A stretch of 64,000 bases of DNA from the NCBI RefSeq assembly GCF_030403505.1, contig NZ_JAUEMJ010000006.1, forward strand, positions 263,939-327,938. The letters are read 5' to 3'. Numbering within the stretch: position 1 is the first letter of the stretch; each line of letters starts with the position of its first letter. Below are positions 15,860-24,945 of the stretch, piece after piece. Below the pieces are notes generated by a model. That model had not been told where the DNA came from. It saw only the letters and a list, made by a program, of their open reading frames with translations, and searched no databases. Source of the stretch: Glycomyces tritici. GTDB taxonomy: Bacteria; Actinomycetota; Actinomycetes; Mycobacteriales; Micromonosporaceae. Both the position numbers and the translations under genes were made by a program.

Positions 15860-16549
15860 CTATGCGCCCGTTTCGATGTGGCGCTCGAGGCCGTCGAGGA
15901 CGCGTTCGAGGCCGAACGAGAAGTAGTCCTCCATCGCGATGCCGGACGCGGTGCCGGGCGCGGCGATGTGCGCGAGGTTGGGGAAGCGGGCGCGCATTGC
16001 GGGGTCGGCGAGGAACTGGAAGTACTCGGTGCTGCCGTCGGTGCCGCTGATCTCGGGGCGGACCGCGCCGAGGATGAAGCAGTCGACGGTGAGCACGGCG
16101 ACGAGACCCAGTCCGGCGGGCATGCCGACGGCGGTGAGGCGGCCGATCACCGCATCGACCAGGGTCGCCTCGCCCGGGCCCATGGTCCGCTCGGCGGTGG
16201 CGACGCTCAGGGCCCAGGGGTGGGTGATGAAGAGTTTCCGCACGCCGTGCCCCCAGCCGCGCAGGATCTCGCGCCAGTGGTCGGCTTCGGGGAGCGGGTG
16301 GGGCCCGGCCATGAGGGAGTCGTACATCAGCAGGACGAGTTCGTCCTTGCCGGGAACGTGCCGGTAGAGGGACATGACGCCGCTGCCGAGCCGCTCGGCG
16401 AGGTGCTTCATCGAGACCTTCTGCAGCCCTTCGGCGTCGGCGATGGCGACGGCTTCGGCGACGATGCGCTCGCGGCTGAGGCCCGCGGGCCGTCCCCGGC
16501 CGGCGCGGGCCGACCCGCCCCAGAGCAGTTCGTAGTCGCCTGTGCCCAC
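15860..16549 (-). CDS. TetR family regulator (TetR_C type)
   Basis: This 229-residue repressor has its helix-turn-helix at about residues 24-70, with VSMKHLAERLGSGVMSLYRHVPGKDELVLLM. The early Arg/Gly-rich tail GRGRPAGLSRERIV and the long C-terminal ligand domain place it with the TetR class-C group. It is divergent from the DUF2306 gene across a 143-bp intergenic region containing a 38-bp palindrome. It most likely represses the membrane-protein pair and itself. The ligand is unknown. Confidence 0.9.
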   Translation of the reverse strand: MGTGDYELLWGGSARAGRGRPAGLSRERIVAEAVAIADAEGLQKVSMKHLAERLGSGVMSLYRHVPGKDELVLLMYDSLMAGPHPLPEADHWREILRGWGHGVRKLFITHPWALSVATAERTMGPGEATLVDAVIGRLTAVGMPAGLGLVAVLTVDCFILGAVRPEISGTDGSTEYFQFLADPAMRARFPNLAHIAAPGTASGIAMEDYFSFGLERVLDGLERHIETGA

Positions 16550-16624
16550 TGGTGCGCCCCTTCCACTTTCGCCTCGTGCACCGCAGCCTACGTCGCGGCC
16601 GGATGTGGCGGCACTCGTCGGTCT

Positions 16625-16662
16625 TGCGTATGAGGTACGCTAATTAGCGTATCTCATACGCA
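16625..16662. promoter_or_regulatory. 38-bp palindromic operator between TetR and DUF2306 genes
   Basis: The half-site TGCGTATGAG-x-TACGCTAAT is repeated inverted, centred on CTAATTAG, with only one mismatched base pair over 38 bp. It sits about 30 bp upstream of the DUF2306 ATG, where it would cover both divergent promoters. Confidence 0.85.
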
Positions 16663-16692
16663 TCGAACGGAACGCGTGATCGGAGTCCCCCC

Positions 16693-17466
16693 ATGGCCGA
16701 GCCGACCCTCCTCGCCGAAACACCCGAGGCCCCGGGAGCACCGCCCCCCAAGGCGCGACCGAAGTGGTACCGCCGCCCCTGGATCGTCCCGCTGTTCCTC
16801 ATCGTGGGCCTGTTCGTGGCGGCGCGGCTGCCGAGCTACCTGACCTTCGACACCGGGGACTCGCTGGTCGAGCTCCAGCCGGACTTCCCCGAGGTCCACT
16901 ACCTGATGCTCAGCGGGCACATCCTGTTCGGCTCGATCGCGATCATCACCTGCTCGATGCAGGTCTGGCCGTGGCTGCGCCAGCACCACCCGAAGGTGCA
17001 CCGGATCTCCGGGCGCCTCTACGTCTTCGCCGGGGTCGTGCCCTCCGGCGTGTTCGCGATCATCGTCTCCGTCATGTCCGTGATCGGCCCGGCCGGGAAG
17101 ATCGGGAACCTCATCGGCGCGTCGCTGTGGTTCGGCTTCACCTTCGCCGGGTTCGTCGCGGCCCGGCGCCGGCGCTTCCAGGAGCACCGCCGCTGGATGA
17201 TCCGCAGCTTCGCGCTCTGCACCTCCATCGTGCTCAACCGGGTGTGGATGGTCCTGTTCATCGTGGCGCTCATGCCGTTCCTGGACGGGTACTACGGCGG
17301 CGACATGGACGCGCTCATCCGGGACGGGGCCATCGCCTCGATCTGGACGAGCTGGATCGTCAACCTCATGATCGCCCAGTGGTGGCTCGACCGAAAGCCG
17401 AAGCGCCCCCGGAAACCGGGCGCCGGGCGCACTGCGCCTGCCACCAAAGTCGCAGTCGGCGCCTGA
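16693..17466 (+). CDS. DUF2306 membrane protein
   Basis: This 257-residue integral membrane protein has about seven hydrophobic helices (first at 31-44) and the family's conserved histidines in HYLMLSGHILFGS, HPKVHRISGRLYV and FQEHRRWMIRSFAL. The pattern recalls haem-coordinating or quinone-linked membrane proteins, but the function of DUF2306 is unknown. A Pro-rich N-terminal tail is cytoplasmic. It is divergent from a TetR repressor and precedes a DUF418 gene on the same strand, with a hairpin between them, so coregulation is only partial. Confidence 0.85.
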   Translation: MAEPTLLAETPEAPGAPPPKARPKWYRRPWIVPLFLIVGLFVAARLPSYLTFDTGDSLVELQPDFPEVHYLMLSGHILFGSIAIITCSMQVWPWLRQHHPKVHRISGRLYVFAGVVPSGVFAIIVSVMSVIGPAGKIGNLIGASLWFGFTFAGFVAARRRRFQEHRRWMIRSFALCTSIVLNRVWMVLFIVALMPFLDGYYGGDMDALIRDGAIASIWTSWIVNLMIAQWWLDRKPKRPRKPGAGRTAPATKVAVGA

Positions 17467-17479
17467 GCCTGCGACTTTC

Positions 17480-17511
17480 GGGGCGGCCGGACCTGCACCC
17501 CCGGTCGCCCC
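17480..17511 (+). terminator. hairpin after the DUF2306 gene
   Basis: GGGGCGGCCGG pairs with CCGGTCGCCCC (one G-T pair) and is followed by GTTTC. It would end or attenuate transcription before the DUF418 gene. Confidence 0.6.
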
Positions 17512-17577
17512 GTTTCACCCTGAAAGTCCATGCCGGGGAAGGATTCTTTCGGGCCCGCGGCGCGCGAACCTGAGTAC

Positions 17578-18729
17578 ATGCACACCTCCACCGCGGCGGC
17601 CCCGGCCGTCGACACCGCACCGACCGCCAAGCGGCTGCCGCTGCTCGACGTGCTCCGCGGCGTCGCCATCGTCGGCACGCTCGGCACCAACGTCTGGCTG
17701 TTCGCCTCCGCGCACGGCGAGGCCGGGCCGCTCCTGGGCTTCGGCATCACCAGCGGCGGTCTCCTCGGCGGGGCGCTCCAGTTCCTCGCCAACGGCAAGT
17801 TCCTGTCCATGCTCACGGTCCTCTTCGGGGTGGGGCTGGCCATCCAGTACCGCTCCGCGGAGAAGAAGGGCCGCCGCTGGCCCGGCCGCTACCACTGGCG
17901 GGCCCTGTTCCTCTTCGCCGAAGGCACCGTCCACTTCATCCTCCTGTTCGCGTGGGACGTCCTCATGGGCTACGCGGTCACCGCGATCGTCGTCGCCTGG
18001 ATGCTCAAGCGCTCCCAGCGGGCGCAGAACGCCGTGATGTGGAGCGCGCTCGGCCTGCACCTGGCCCTCACCGGCCTGCTCACCGCCGCAGTCACCGCCG
18101 GCAGCGGCTTCGAACCCCAGCCCGACGCCGAAGTGCAGGCGCTCTACGCCTCCGGCTCGTGGCTCGAGCAGGTCCAGTTCCGCCTCGACAACGCCATCGC
18201 CTTCCGCATCGAACCGGTCATCACCTTCCCGCTGCTGGTGTTCCTGTTCATGCTGGGCGTCAAGCTCTTCCGCGCCGGCGCGTTCGGCGGGGACGCGACC
18301 GGCGGCCGCATCCGCCGCCGCCTCCTGGTGTGGGGCCTGGGGATCGGCGTGCCGCTGAACCTCGCCGTCATGGCCGGGCCGACCGAGCTGTTCTACCTCG
18401 AGCGGTACGTGGCCGCGCCCGTGGTCATGCTCGGCTACATCGGGCTCGTCGGCCTCATCGTCGAGAAGGCCCGGCGCGGCGTCGTCATGGGCGCCTTCGA
18501 GAGCCTGGGCCGCACCGCGCTGAGCGGCTACATCCTGCAGAACCTGCTGGCCTCGGTGATCTGCTACGGCTGGGGCCTGGGCCTGGCCGCGCGGTTCGAC
18601 TCGAACCCGTGGTTCGTGCTCGCGCTCTGGGCCTCCATCAGCGCGCTGCTGCTCATCGGATCGAGCCTGTGGCTGCGCCGCTTCAGCACCGGCCCCGCCG
18701 AGATGCTCCAGAAAGCCGTACTCCGCTAG
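17578..18729 (+). CDS. DUF418 membrane protein
   Basis: This 383-residue polytopic protein opens with KRLPLLDVLRGVAIVGTLGTN, the start of the DUF418/acyltransferase-3-like group, and has about nine membrane helices. The DUF418 block lies in the C-terminal third, with ESLGRTALSGYILQN. Proteins of this family probably move or transfer acyl or sugar groups at the membrane, but no reaction is proven. ATG at 17578 is preferred to an in-frame ATG 48 bases upstream that lies in the preceding hairpin region. Two further DUF418 genes occur at 48.5 and 50.5 kb. Confidence 0.85.
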   Translation: MHTSTAAAPAVDTAPTAKRLPLLDVLRGVAIVGTLGTNVWLFASAHGEAGPLLGFGITSGGLLGGALQFLANGKFLSMLTVLFGVGLAIQYRSAEKKGRRWPGRYHWRALFLFAEGTVHFILLFAWDVLMGYAVTAIVVAWMLKRSQRAQNAVMWSALGLHLALTGLLTAAVTAGSGFEPQPDAEVQALYASGSWLEQVQFRLDNAIAFRIEPVITFPLLVFLFMLGVKLFRAGAFGGDATGGRIRRRLLVWGLGIGVPLNLAVMAGPTELFYLERYVAAPVVMLGYIGLVGLIVEKARRGVVMGAFESLGRTALSGYILQNLLASVICYGWGLGLAARFDSNPWFVLALWASISALLLIGSSLWLRRFSTGPAEMLQKAVLR

Positions 18730-18741
18730 GAGACAGGAACA

Positions 18742-18775
18742 GGTGGGGGCCGGTCGCACGCGACCGGCCCCCACC
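18742..18775. terminator. bidirectional terminator
   Basis: GGTGGGGGCCGGTCG and its exact complement form a 15-bp stem with a CACG loop between the convergent DUF418 and tctA genes. Confidence 0.85.
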
Positions 18776-18786
18776 TCCCCCTCCGA

Positions 18787-20295
18787 CTAGGCCGCGACGG
18801 CCTCGCGGCCCTTCATTGCCCGGCGGCGGGCCAGCGACACCAGCGGCCACAGGGCGATCACGGCCACCACCGCGTACACCGTCCACGCCACCGGGCCGCC
18901 GATCAGGCCCGAGAGGTCGCCGCCCGAGAGCTGCAGCGACATGCGCGCCTGCCGTTCGGCCATCGGGCCGAGGATCACGCCGACGATCATCGGCAGCATC
19001 GGAATCCCGAAGCGCCGCATCGCGAGCCCCGCCAGACCGAGCGCGAGCAGGATGTACAGCTCGAACGCCTGGCCGCTCGTGGCGTACGCGCCCATCGACG
19101 CGAAGAACAGGATGCCCGCGAACAGGTACGGCTTGGGGATGCGCAGCAGCTTCACCCACATCGGGATGAGCGGCATGTTGAGCACCAGCAGCATCGCGTT
19201 GCCCACGAAGAGCCCGGCGATGAGCGTCCACACCAGCGCCGACTCCTTCTCGAACAGGAGTGGCCCCGGCTGGATGCCGTAGGTCTGGAACGCCGCCAGC
19301 ATGACCGCCGCCGTCGCGTTGCACGGCAGGCCGAGCGCGAGCATCGGCACGAGTGTTCCTGCGGCAGAGGCGTTGTTGGCGGCCTCCGGGCCCGCGACGC
19401 CCTCGATCGCGCCGTTCCCGAACTCGTCCTTGTGCTTGGAGAGCCTGCGTTCAGTTACATAGGACAGGAACGTGGGCACCTCGGCGCCGCCGGCGGGGAC
19501 CGCGCCGAACGGGAAGCCCAGCGCCGAGCCGCGCAGCCACGGGCCCCACGAGCGCCGCCAGTCGCTGCGGCCCATCCAGACCCGGCCGACCGGCACGATC
19601 TCGTCCTTGCCGTTGCGGCGGCGCGCGGCCGTCCACAGTGCTTCACCGACCGCGAAGGCGCCGACGGCGACCACGACGATGTCGATGCCGTTCGCCAGCT
19701 CCGGGACGCCGTACGTCAGCCGCTGCTGGCCGGTCACCGCGTCGATCCCGATGGTGCCGATGACGAGGCCGAACAGGAGCGACGCGAAGCCGCGGATGCG
19801 TGAGGACCCCAGCACGGAGGCCGTGGCGATGAGCGCGAGCATCATGATCGCGAAGTACTCGGGCGCGCCGAGGCCGATCGCGAACTGCACGGTGATCGGC
19901 GTGACGAACACGAGCGCGACCGTGGCGATCGTGCCGGCCACGAACGAGCCGATGGCCGCCGTCGCCAGGGCCTGGCCGCCGCGCCCGTTCCGGGCCATCT
20001 TGTAGCCCTCGAGCACGGTGACCACCGAGGACGACTGGCCGGGCGTGTTCAGCAGGATCGCGGTGGTCGAGCCGCCGTACATGCCGCCGTAGAAGATCCC
20101 GCCGAACATGATGAACGCCTGGGTCGGCTCCATGCCGTACGTGATCGGCAGCAGCAGCGCGATAGCCATGGCCGTGCCGAGGCCCGGCAGCATCCCCACG
20201 GCCGTGCCGATGGTGACGCCGATGAGCGCGATGAGCAGGTTCCCCGGCGTCAGGATCGCGCCGAAGCCGTCGATGAGGGCGTTGAGGTTCTCCAT
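18787..20295 (-). CDS. tctA: tripartite tricarboxylate transporter, large permease TctA
   Basis: This 502-residue protein is the large membrane subunit of a TTT-family solute importer. The family signature [17 protein letters not shown] lies near residues 34-50 and [14 protein letters not shown] near 320. It has about eleven helices, including a duplicated half. It is the last gene of tctC-tctB-tctA, nine bases after tctB. Together with TctB it moves a carboxylate captured by TctC, driven by an ion gradient. Citrate is the type substrate, but the family also takes other di- and tricarboxylates and terephthalate. Confidence 0.95.
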   Translation of the reverse strand: MENLNALIDGFGAILTPGNLLIALIGVTIGTAVGMLPGLGTAMAIALLLPITYGMEPTQAFIMFGGIFYGGMYGGSTTAILLNTPGQSSSVVTVLEGYKMARNGRGGQALATAAIGSFVAGTIATVALVFVTPITVQFAIGLGAPEYFAIMMLALIATASVLGSSRIRGFASLLFGLVIGTIGIDAVTGQQRLTYGVPELANGIDIVVVAVGAFAVGEALWTAARRRNGKDEIVPVGRVWMGRSDWRRSWGPWLRGSALGFPFGAVPAGGAEVPTFLSYVTERRLSKHKDEFGNGAIEGVAGPEAANNASAAGTLVPMLALGLPCNATAAVMLAAFQTYGIQPGPLLFEKESALVWTLIAGLFVGNAMLLVLNMPLIPMWVKLLRIPKPYLFAGILFFASMGAYATSGQAFELYILLALGLAGLAMRRFGIPMLPMIVGVILGPMAERQARMSLQLSGGDLSGLIGGPVAWTVYAVVAVIALWPLVSLARRRAMKGREAVAA

Positions 20296-20304
20296 GCCCG
20301 CCCC

Positions 20305-20829
20305 CTACAGAATGCCCTGGAGCACGCCGGCCGGCAGGCCGAGGCCCAGGCCGATCGCGAACCCGTAGAACGTGGCCAGGCCGAGCGCGACGGCCGCGGC
20401 CAGCGTCAGGAAGTACCGGCGCGAGCCGAGCACGATCGCGCAGCCCCAGAACAGGAGCGACCCGGAGATCACCCAGCCGAGCCAGTCGATGAGCAGCGCG
20501 TTCGCGATGAACACGGCGCAGAGCAGGCCGATGGTCTTCCAGTCGTACCGCTCGCCCGCGTTCGCGCCCTCGTCCTCGCCGTGCCCGCCGCGCAGGGCGT
20601 CGAGCGCGTAGCAGACCGCGACGGCGACCAGCAGCACGCCGAGGATGATCGGCACCGGCTTCGGGCCGATCGGGTCGTTCGAGGCGGAGAACCCGCCCAG
20701 GCGCGAAGCGTCGACGACCACGAGCACGCCGAGGACGGCGAGGAACCCGCACACCCACAGCTGCGCGAGGTCGCGCTTCGGCGCGGACGCCTCGGCCTCC
20801 TCGACCGCGGTTTCGCTGTCGACGGTCAT
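20305..20829 (-). CDS. tctB: tripartite tricarboxylate transporter, small permease TctB
   Basis: This 174-residue protein has four hydrophobic helices and a charged cytoplasmic loop (RGGHGEDEGANAGERYDWK), as expected of the poorly conserved TctB subunit. The glycine-rich last helix LGLATFYGFAIGLGLGLP is typical. Its ATG overlaps the tctC stop (ATGA), and it is followed nine bases later by tctA, so the three genes form one operon. Confidence 0.92.
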   Translation of the reverse strand: MTVDSETAVEEAEASAPKRDLAQLWVCGFLAVLGVLVVVDASRLGGFSASNDPIGPKPVPIILGVLLVAVAVCYALDALRGGHGEDEGANAGERYDWKTIGLLCAVFIANALLIDWLGWVISGSLLFWGCAIVLGSRRYFLTLAAAVALGLATFYGFAIGLGLGLPAGVLQGIL

Positions 20830-21824
20830 GCCAGGCCCAGTTCCTGGAGCGTCGCCGCCACCGTCGCGTCCTGCTCGGTGAGGAAGGCGCCGAAGTCGTC
20901 GCCGGTGACGAACGCGTCGATCCAGCCCTGCTTGTCGAGCTCCTCCTGCCAGGCCGCCGACTCGTGCACCGCGGTGAGCGCGTCGATCCAGGACTGCCTG
21001 TCGGCGTCGCTGATGCCGGGCGGGGCCACCCAGCCGCGCCAGTTCGTGAACTCCAGGTCGATGCCGGACTCGACGAACGTCGGCGCGTCCGGGACGACGT
21101 CGACCCGCTCGGCGCCGGAGACCGCGAGGACCCGCAGCTGCCCGGCCTCGATCTGGTCGATGAACTCGCCCACGCCGCTCGCGCCGAAGCTGATCTTCTC
21201 GCCCAGCAGCGCCGGCAGGAGCTCCCCGCCGCCGTCGTACGAGACGTAGTTGACCTGCGCCGGGTCGATGCCCACGGCCTTCGCGAGCTGCATCGGCAGC
21301 AGGTGGTCGGGGCCGCCGGGGGAGGAGCCGCCGCCCGCGGTGACGCCCTTGAGGTCGGCCGACCAGGCCGCCACCAGGTCGTCGATGGTCTGGAACGGGG
21401 AGTTGACGGGCACGACGATGGCGCCGGACTCCTCGACGATCTTCGCGATCGGCGTCGTCCCGGTCAGCTTCGCCTCGGAGTTCTGGGTGTACGAGGCGCC
21501 CACGACGCCCAGGCCCATCTGCATGGCGAGCTCGCCGTTGCCCTCCTCGCCCACGACCCGCTGGAGGCCCACCGTGCCGCCCGCGCCCTCGAGGTTGAAC
21601 ACCTCGACGGCCTTGGCGATCTTCTCGTCCTCCATGATCCTGGCGATCGAGCGGGCGGTCGTGTCGTAGCCGCCGCCGGGGCTGTTGGGCACCATGATCC
21701 GCAGACCGGTGAGGGGTCCGCCTTCGCCGCCGCCGTCGTCGGCGGTCATGCCGCAGGCCGAAGCCGTGGCAGCGAGGGGGACGGCCGCCGCGGCGCTGAG
21801 GAAGGCCCTCCGGTGAAATTTCAT
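20826..21824 (-). CDS. tctC: tripartite tricarboxylate transporter, solute-binding lipoprotein TctC
   Basis: This 332-residue binding protein starts MKFHRRAFLSAAAAV and has a lipobox TASAC with Cys24, so it is anchored outside the membrane. The family motif appears as IMVPNSPGGGYDTTAR, followed by VGASYTQ and VKGVTAGGGSSPGG-like segments that line the ligand cleft. A longer frame to 21923 precedes the signal peptide and was rejected. It is the first gene of tctCBA and is divergent from a CitA-type sensor kinase, the usual control of such transporters. Confidence 0.93.
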   Translation of the reverse strand: MKFHRRAFLSAAAAVPLAATASACGMTADDGGGEGGPLTGLRIMVPNSPGGGYDTTARSIARIMEDEKIAKAVEVFNLEGAGGTVGLQRVVGEEGNGELAMQMGLGVVGASYTQNSEAKLTGTTPIAKIVEESGAIVVPVNSPFQTIDDLVAAWSADLKGVTAGGGSSPGGPDHLLPMQLAKAVGIDPAQVNYVSYDGGGELLPALLGEKISFGASGVGEFIDQIEAGQLRVLAVSGAERVDVVPDAPTFVESGIDLEFTNWRGWVAPPGISDADRQSWIDALTAVHESAAWQEELDKQGWIDAFVTGDDFGAFLTEQDATVAATLQELGLA

Positions 21825-21897
21825 CGTCGTTGCTCTTTCATTTCGAGGGTGCTGTGAGAGACGATGGTCACCCCGACGCGGCCCCGGCGTCAGCCTT

Positions 21898-23583
21898 GTG
21901 TCCGTAACGATCATTGAGTTCATTGTGTTCAGGAAGCGCCCTACGCTCGCCGGTCAGCTGCTCGCCTCCCAGCTGACGGTGATCCTCCTCGTGCTCGCCG
22001 CCGTCGCGGGCGTCTCGCTCGCGCAGTCGCAGGCGGTGTTCGCGATCGAGCAGGGCCGCCGGGTCACGCAGCTCGCCGAGAGCCTCGCCGCCTCCGACCT
22101 GGTGCGCGGCCGACTCCCCGCGCCGGCGCCCGCGCAGACCCTCGCGCCGGAGATCCAGTCGAGCCAGGAGCGGTGGCTGGTGTCCTCCGTGACGATCGCC
22201 GACGCTGAAGGAGAAGTCGTCGCCTCCACGAACCCGCTGCTCATCGGCACCGTCCTGCCGCTGGGGCCGGGCGTGCTCGACGGGCGCGGCTGGCGGGGCG
22301 AGATCGAGATCGGCGGCCGCACCGAGCTCGTCGGCCAGGCCCCCGTGCTCGGCTACGCCGACGGTGACGGCGACGACGGCGACCCGATCGTGCAGCTCGG
22401 CGTCGCCGTCGTCGGCCAGGAGGTGCCCTCCCCGGCCGCGCTGCTCGCCGGGGACAGCCCCGACCTGCTGCTCTACCTGGGGATCGCCTCGGCATTGGGC
22501 ATCGCCGGGTCGTGGCTCCTGGCCCGGCGCATCAAGCGCCAGACGTTCGGCATGGAGCCGCGCGAGATCGCAGGGCTCGCCGAGCACCGCGAAGCGATGC
22601 TCTACGGCATCGCCGAAGGGGTCGTGGCCCTCGACCCGCAGCACCGGATCACCCTCGTCAACGACGTGGCCCGCCGCCTCCTCGACCTGCCCGAGAGCGC
22701 CGTCGGCGCGCTCGTGGACGAACTCGGGCTGACCGCGCGCCTGCGGGACGTGCTCACCGGCGCCGCCGCGGGCGCCGACCAGGTCGTCCTCCAGGGCAAC
22801 CGCGTGCTCGTCGTCAACCGGATGCCCGTCGCCAAGGACGGCCGGTCCCTCGGCTCGGTCGCCACCCTGCGCGACCGCACCGAGCTCGCCCAGCTCGAAC
22901 GCGACCTCGGCTCGTTCCGGTCCACCGCCGAGGCCCTGCGCGCCCAGGCCCACGAGTTCGACAACAAGCTCCACACCATCTCCGGGCTCATCCAGATCGG
23001 CGAGCAGGACGAGGTCGTGGCCTACATCGACGCCCTCAACCGGCACCGCCAGTCCCTCGAACTGCACATCGCCGAACCCATCCGCGACAAGGCGATCGCC
23101 GCGCTCCTCATGGCGAAGTCCGCGCAGGCGGCCGAGCGGCGGGTGCGGCTCGACATCGTCGCCGAGAGCGCGCTCGCGCCGCTCGACCCCGAGGACTCCG
23201 CCGACGTCGGCACCGTCCTGGGCAACCTCGTCGACAACGCCGTCGAGGCCGCCGCCGGGCACGCCCGCGACGCGCCGCTGCCGCGCCGCAGCGACACGGA
23301 CGCGTGGGTGGCTGTCGCCGTCAGCGAGCACGAAGGGGCCGTGCGCATCACGGTGCACGACTCCGGCCCCGGCGTCCCCCCCGAGACCGCCGGGGAGGTC
23401 TTCGAGCACGGCTACACGACCAAAGCCGCAGCTGGGGAGCACGGCATCGGACTTGCGCTCACGAAGCTCGTGTGCGAGCATCACGGCGGTTCGGTGGCTC
23501 TGGAGCACACCGAGCAGGGCGCCCGCTTCACCGCGGTCCTGCCGCTCCTCCACGAACCCGCTCCGACCCCGTCCGCCCGGTGA
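21898..23583 (+). CDS. CitA/DcuS-type sensor histidine kinase
   Basis: This 561-residue kinase has a membrane helix at about 19-42, an extracellular PAS-like sensor domain to about 185, a second helix at 190-209, a cytoplasmic PAS domain, and a HATPase core. The phosphorylated His352 lies in RAQAHEFDNKLHTISGLI, the CitA-family form. NLVDNAVEAA is the N box and HGIGLALTKL the G box. GTG at 21898 is the start. Being divergent from tctCBA and followed 10 bp later by its response regulator, it probably senses the carboxylate that the transporter imports. Confidence 0.92.
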   Translation: MSVTIIEFIVFRKRPTLAGQLLASQLTVILLVLAAVAGVSLAQSQAVFAIEQGRRVTQLAESLAASDLVRGRLPAPAPAQTLAPEIQSSQERWLVSSVTIADAEGEVVASTNPLLIGTVLPLGPGVLDGRGWRGEIEIGGRTELVGQAPVLGYADGDGDDGDPIVQLGVAVVGQEVPSPAALLAGDSPDLLLYLGIASALGIAGSWLLARRIKRQTFGMEPREIAGLAEHREAMLYGIAEGVVALDPQHRITLVNDVARRLLDLPESAVGALVDELGLTARLRDVLTGAAAGADQVVLQGNRVLVVNRMPVAKDGRSLGSVATLRDRTELAQLERDLGSFRSTAEALRAQAHEFDNKLHTISGLIQIGEQDEVVAYIDALNRHRQSLELHIAEPIRDKAIAALLMAKSAQAAERRVRLDIVAESALAPLDPEDSADVGTVLGNLVDNAVEAAAGHARDAPLPRRSDTDAWVAVAVSEHEGAVRITVHDSGPGVPPETAGEVFEHGYTTKAAAGEHGIGLALTKLVCEHHGGSVALEHTEQGARFTAVLPLLHEPAPTPSAR

Positions 23584-23593
23584 AGGGACCGCC

Positions 23594-24283
23594 ATGATCG
23601 ACGTGCTGGTCGTCGACGACGACTTCCGGCTGGTCAACATCCATCGCGGCTTCGTCGAGCGCACCCCCGGCTTCCGCGGCGTCGCCAGCGCCCGCACGGG
23701 CGAGGAGGCCCTCGCGGCGATCGGTGAGCACCGGCCCGACCTGGTGCTCCTGGACCTGTACCTGCCCGACGTGTTCGGGCTCGACCTGCTGCGGCGCATG
23801 CGCGCCGAGGGCCACGAGTGCGACGTCATGGTGATCTCGGCGGCCCGCGAGGCGGAGGCGGTGCGCGCGGCCGTGCGCCTGGGCGTCGTCTCCTACCTGC
23901 TCAAGCCCTTCAGCTACGACGACTTCGCCGAGCGCCTGGAGCAGTACGCGAACCGGCGGGCGGGGCTGGCCGCCGCGGCGGTGCACGACCAGGCCGATGT
24001 CGACCGGGCGTTCGACCGGCCCGCGACGGGACCGATCGCGGTGCTGCCCAAGGGGTTCAGCAGTGAGACCGCGAAGCTCGTGGAAGGGGCGCTGCGCGAG
24101 GCGGCGAATTCGCTCTCGGCGGCCGAGTGCGCCGAGCGGATCGGGGTGTCGCGGGTGAGCGCCCGCCGCTACCTCGAGCAGCTGGCCGAGACCGGCCGGG
24201 CCGAGGTCGCGCTGAAGTACGCGGGGCGGGGCCGCCCGGAGCGCCGGTACCGCTGGCGCCGCGCGGACGGCCCGCAGGCCTAG
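23594..24283 (+). CDS. CitB/DcuR-type response regulator
   Basis: This 229-residue regulator has a receiver domain with phospho-acceptor Asp54 (VLLDLYLPD), acidic pocket VVDDD and the switch Lys of LLKPFSY. The C-terminal domain carries the helix-turn-helix LSAAECAERIGVSRVSARRYLEQL. This is the CitB architecture, not NarL or OmpR. AGGGACC precedes the ATG. It works with the preceding kinase and should activate tctCBA. Its stop abuts the stop of the convergent lipoprotein gene with no spacer. Confidence 0.92.
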   Translation: MIDVLVVDDDFRLVNIHRGFVERTPGFRGVASARTGEEALAAIGEHRPDLVLLDLYLPDVFGLDLLRRMRAEGHECDVMVISAAREAEAVRAAVRLGVVSYLLKPFSYDDFAERLEQYANRRAGLAAAAVHDQADVDRAFDRPATGPIAVLPKGFSSETAKLVEGALREAANSLSAAECAERIGVSRVSARRYLEQLAETGRAEVALKYAGRGRPERRYRWRRADGPQA

Positions 24284-24826
24284 CTAGTTGTCGGTGGTGT
24301 TGGCGTCCCCGTTGGGGGCCACCAGGTACCAGATGTTCTGCACGCCTTGGCCTTCGGTTTCGCCCGGTTCGTCGTCCTCGGTGTAGTAGTAGAGCGGCCA
24401 GCCGTTGTAGGTGACCTGCACGGTGCCGTCGGTGCGTTCGACGGTGCCGATGAGCGAGGCGTCCACCGCACCGCCCGCGGCCACGTCGGGGGTGTCGGTG
24501 AGCAGCGGCGGCCAGGCGGTCGCGCACGTGTCGTAGCAGCTCGGCGTGTTGGGCGTGTCCTCAGTGAACAGGTAGAGCGCGAAGCCGTCGTTGTCGACGA
24601 GGAACTCGCCGTGGTCGTCGTCCGTGGCCGTGGCGAGCGAGGCCGCTCCCGCGGCGGTGGGCGCCTCCGAGGGCGAGGCCGACTCGGAGGCGTCGGCCGT
24701 GGTCGGGTCGGTGCCGTAGGGCGAGCTCGAGCCGCCGTCCGAGTCGCCGCACGCGGCGGCCCCGAGCAGGGCGAACGCGGCCGCCGCGACGGCGCATGCA
24801 CGCTGGTGTCGTATCCATCTGGTCAT
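24284..24826 (-). CDS. lipoprotein with two secreted-repeat (Lipoprotein_15) units
   Basis: This 180-residue exported protein has a lipobox GAAAC with Cys26 and a Ser/Thr/Ala-rich linker to about residue 65. Two copies of the PF03640 repeat follow: FLVDNDGFALYLFTEDTPN with CYDTCATAWPPLL, then VTYNGWPLYYYTEDDEPGETEGQG with WYLVAPNG. Proteins of this family are common in Streptomyces and have been linked to the cell envelope, but their role is unclear. The gene is alone on the minus strand, convergent with the citB-like gene and divergent from clpP. Confidence 0.9.
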   Translation of the reverse strand: MTRWIRHQRACAVAAAAFALLGAAACGDSDGGSSSPYGTDPTTADASESASPSEAPTAAGAASLATATDDDHGEFLVDNDGFALYLFTEDTPNTPSCYDTCATAWPPLLTDTPDVAAGGAVDASLIGTVERTDGTVQVTYNGWPLYYYTEDDEPGETEGQGVQNIWYLVAPNGDANTTDN

Positions 24827-24873
24827 GCGTGGAGCCTAGGCAGCGCGGTGCCCGGCCCGCTGGATTTCGGCCG

Positions 24874-24887
24874 CGCTGCTCACAGCG
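24874..24887. promoter_or_regulatory. small inverted repeat upstream of the clpP pair
   Basis: CGCTG-CTCA-CAGCG lies about 60 bp before the clpP start, between divergent genes. It is a possible binding site for the PopR/ClgR-like regulator encoded after the pair, but the site is short and could be chance in this GC-rich DNA. Confidence 0.3.
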
Positions 24888-24945
24888 GATCCGCCCCCGG
24901 CAGATTCGGTTGCGGCCCAGGCGCGGGCGCACGCATCGTGGAGTC

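Noticed and set aside
21868..23829. 653-codon frame antisense to the CitA-like kinase
   Set aside because: The kinase on the other strand has all its motifs, and the antisense product has no recognisable features.
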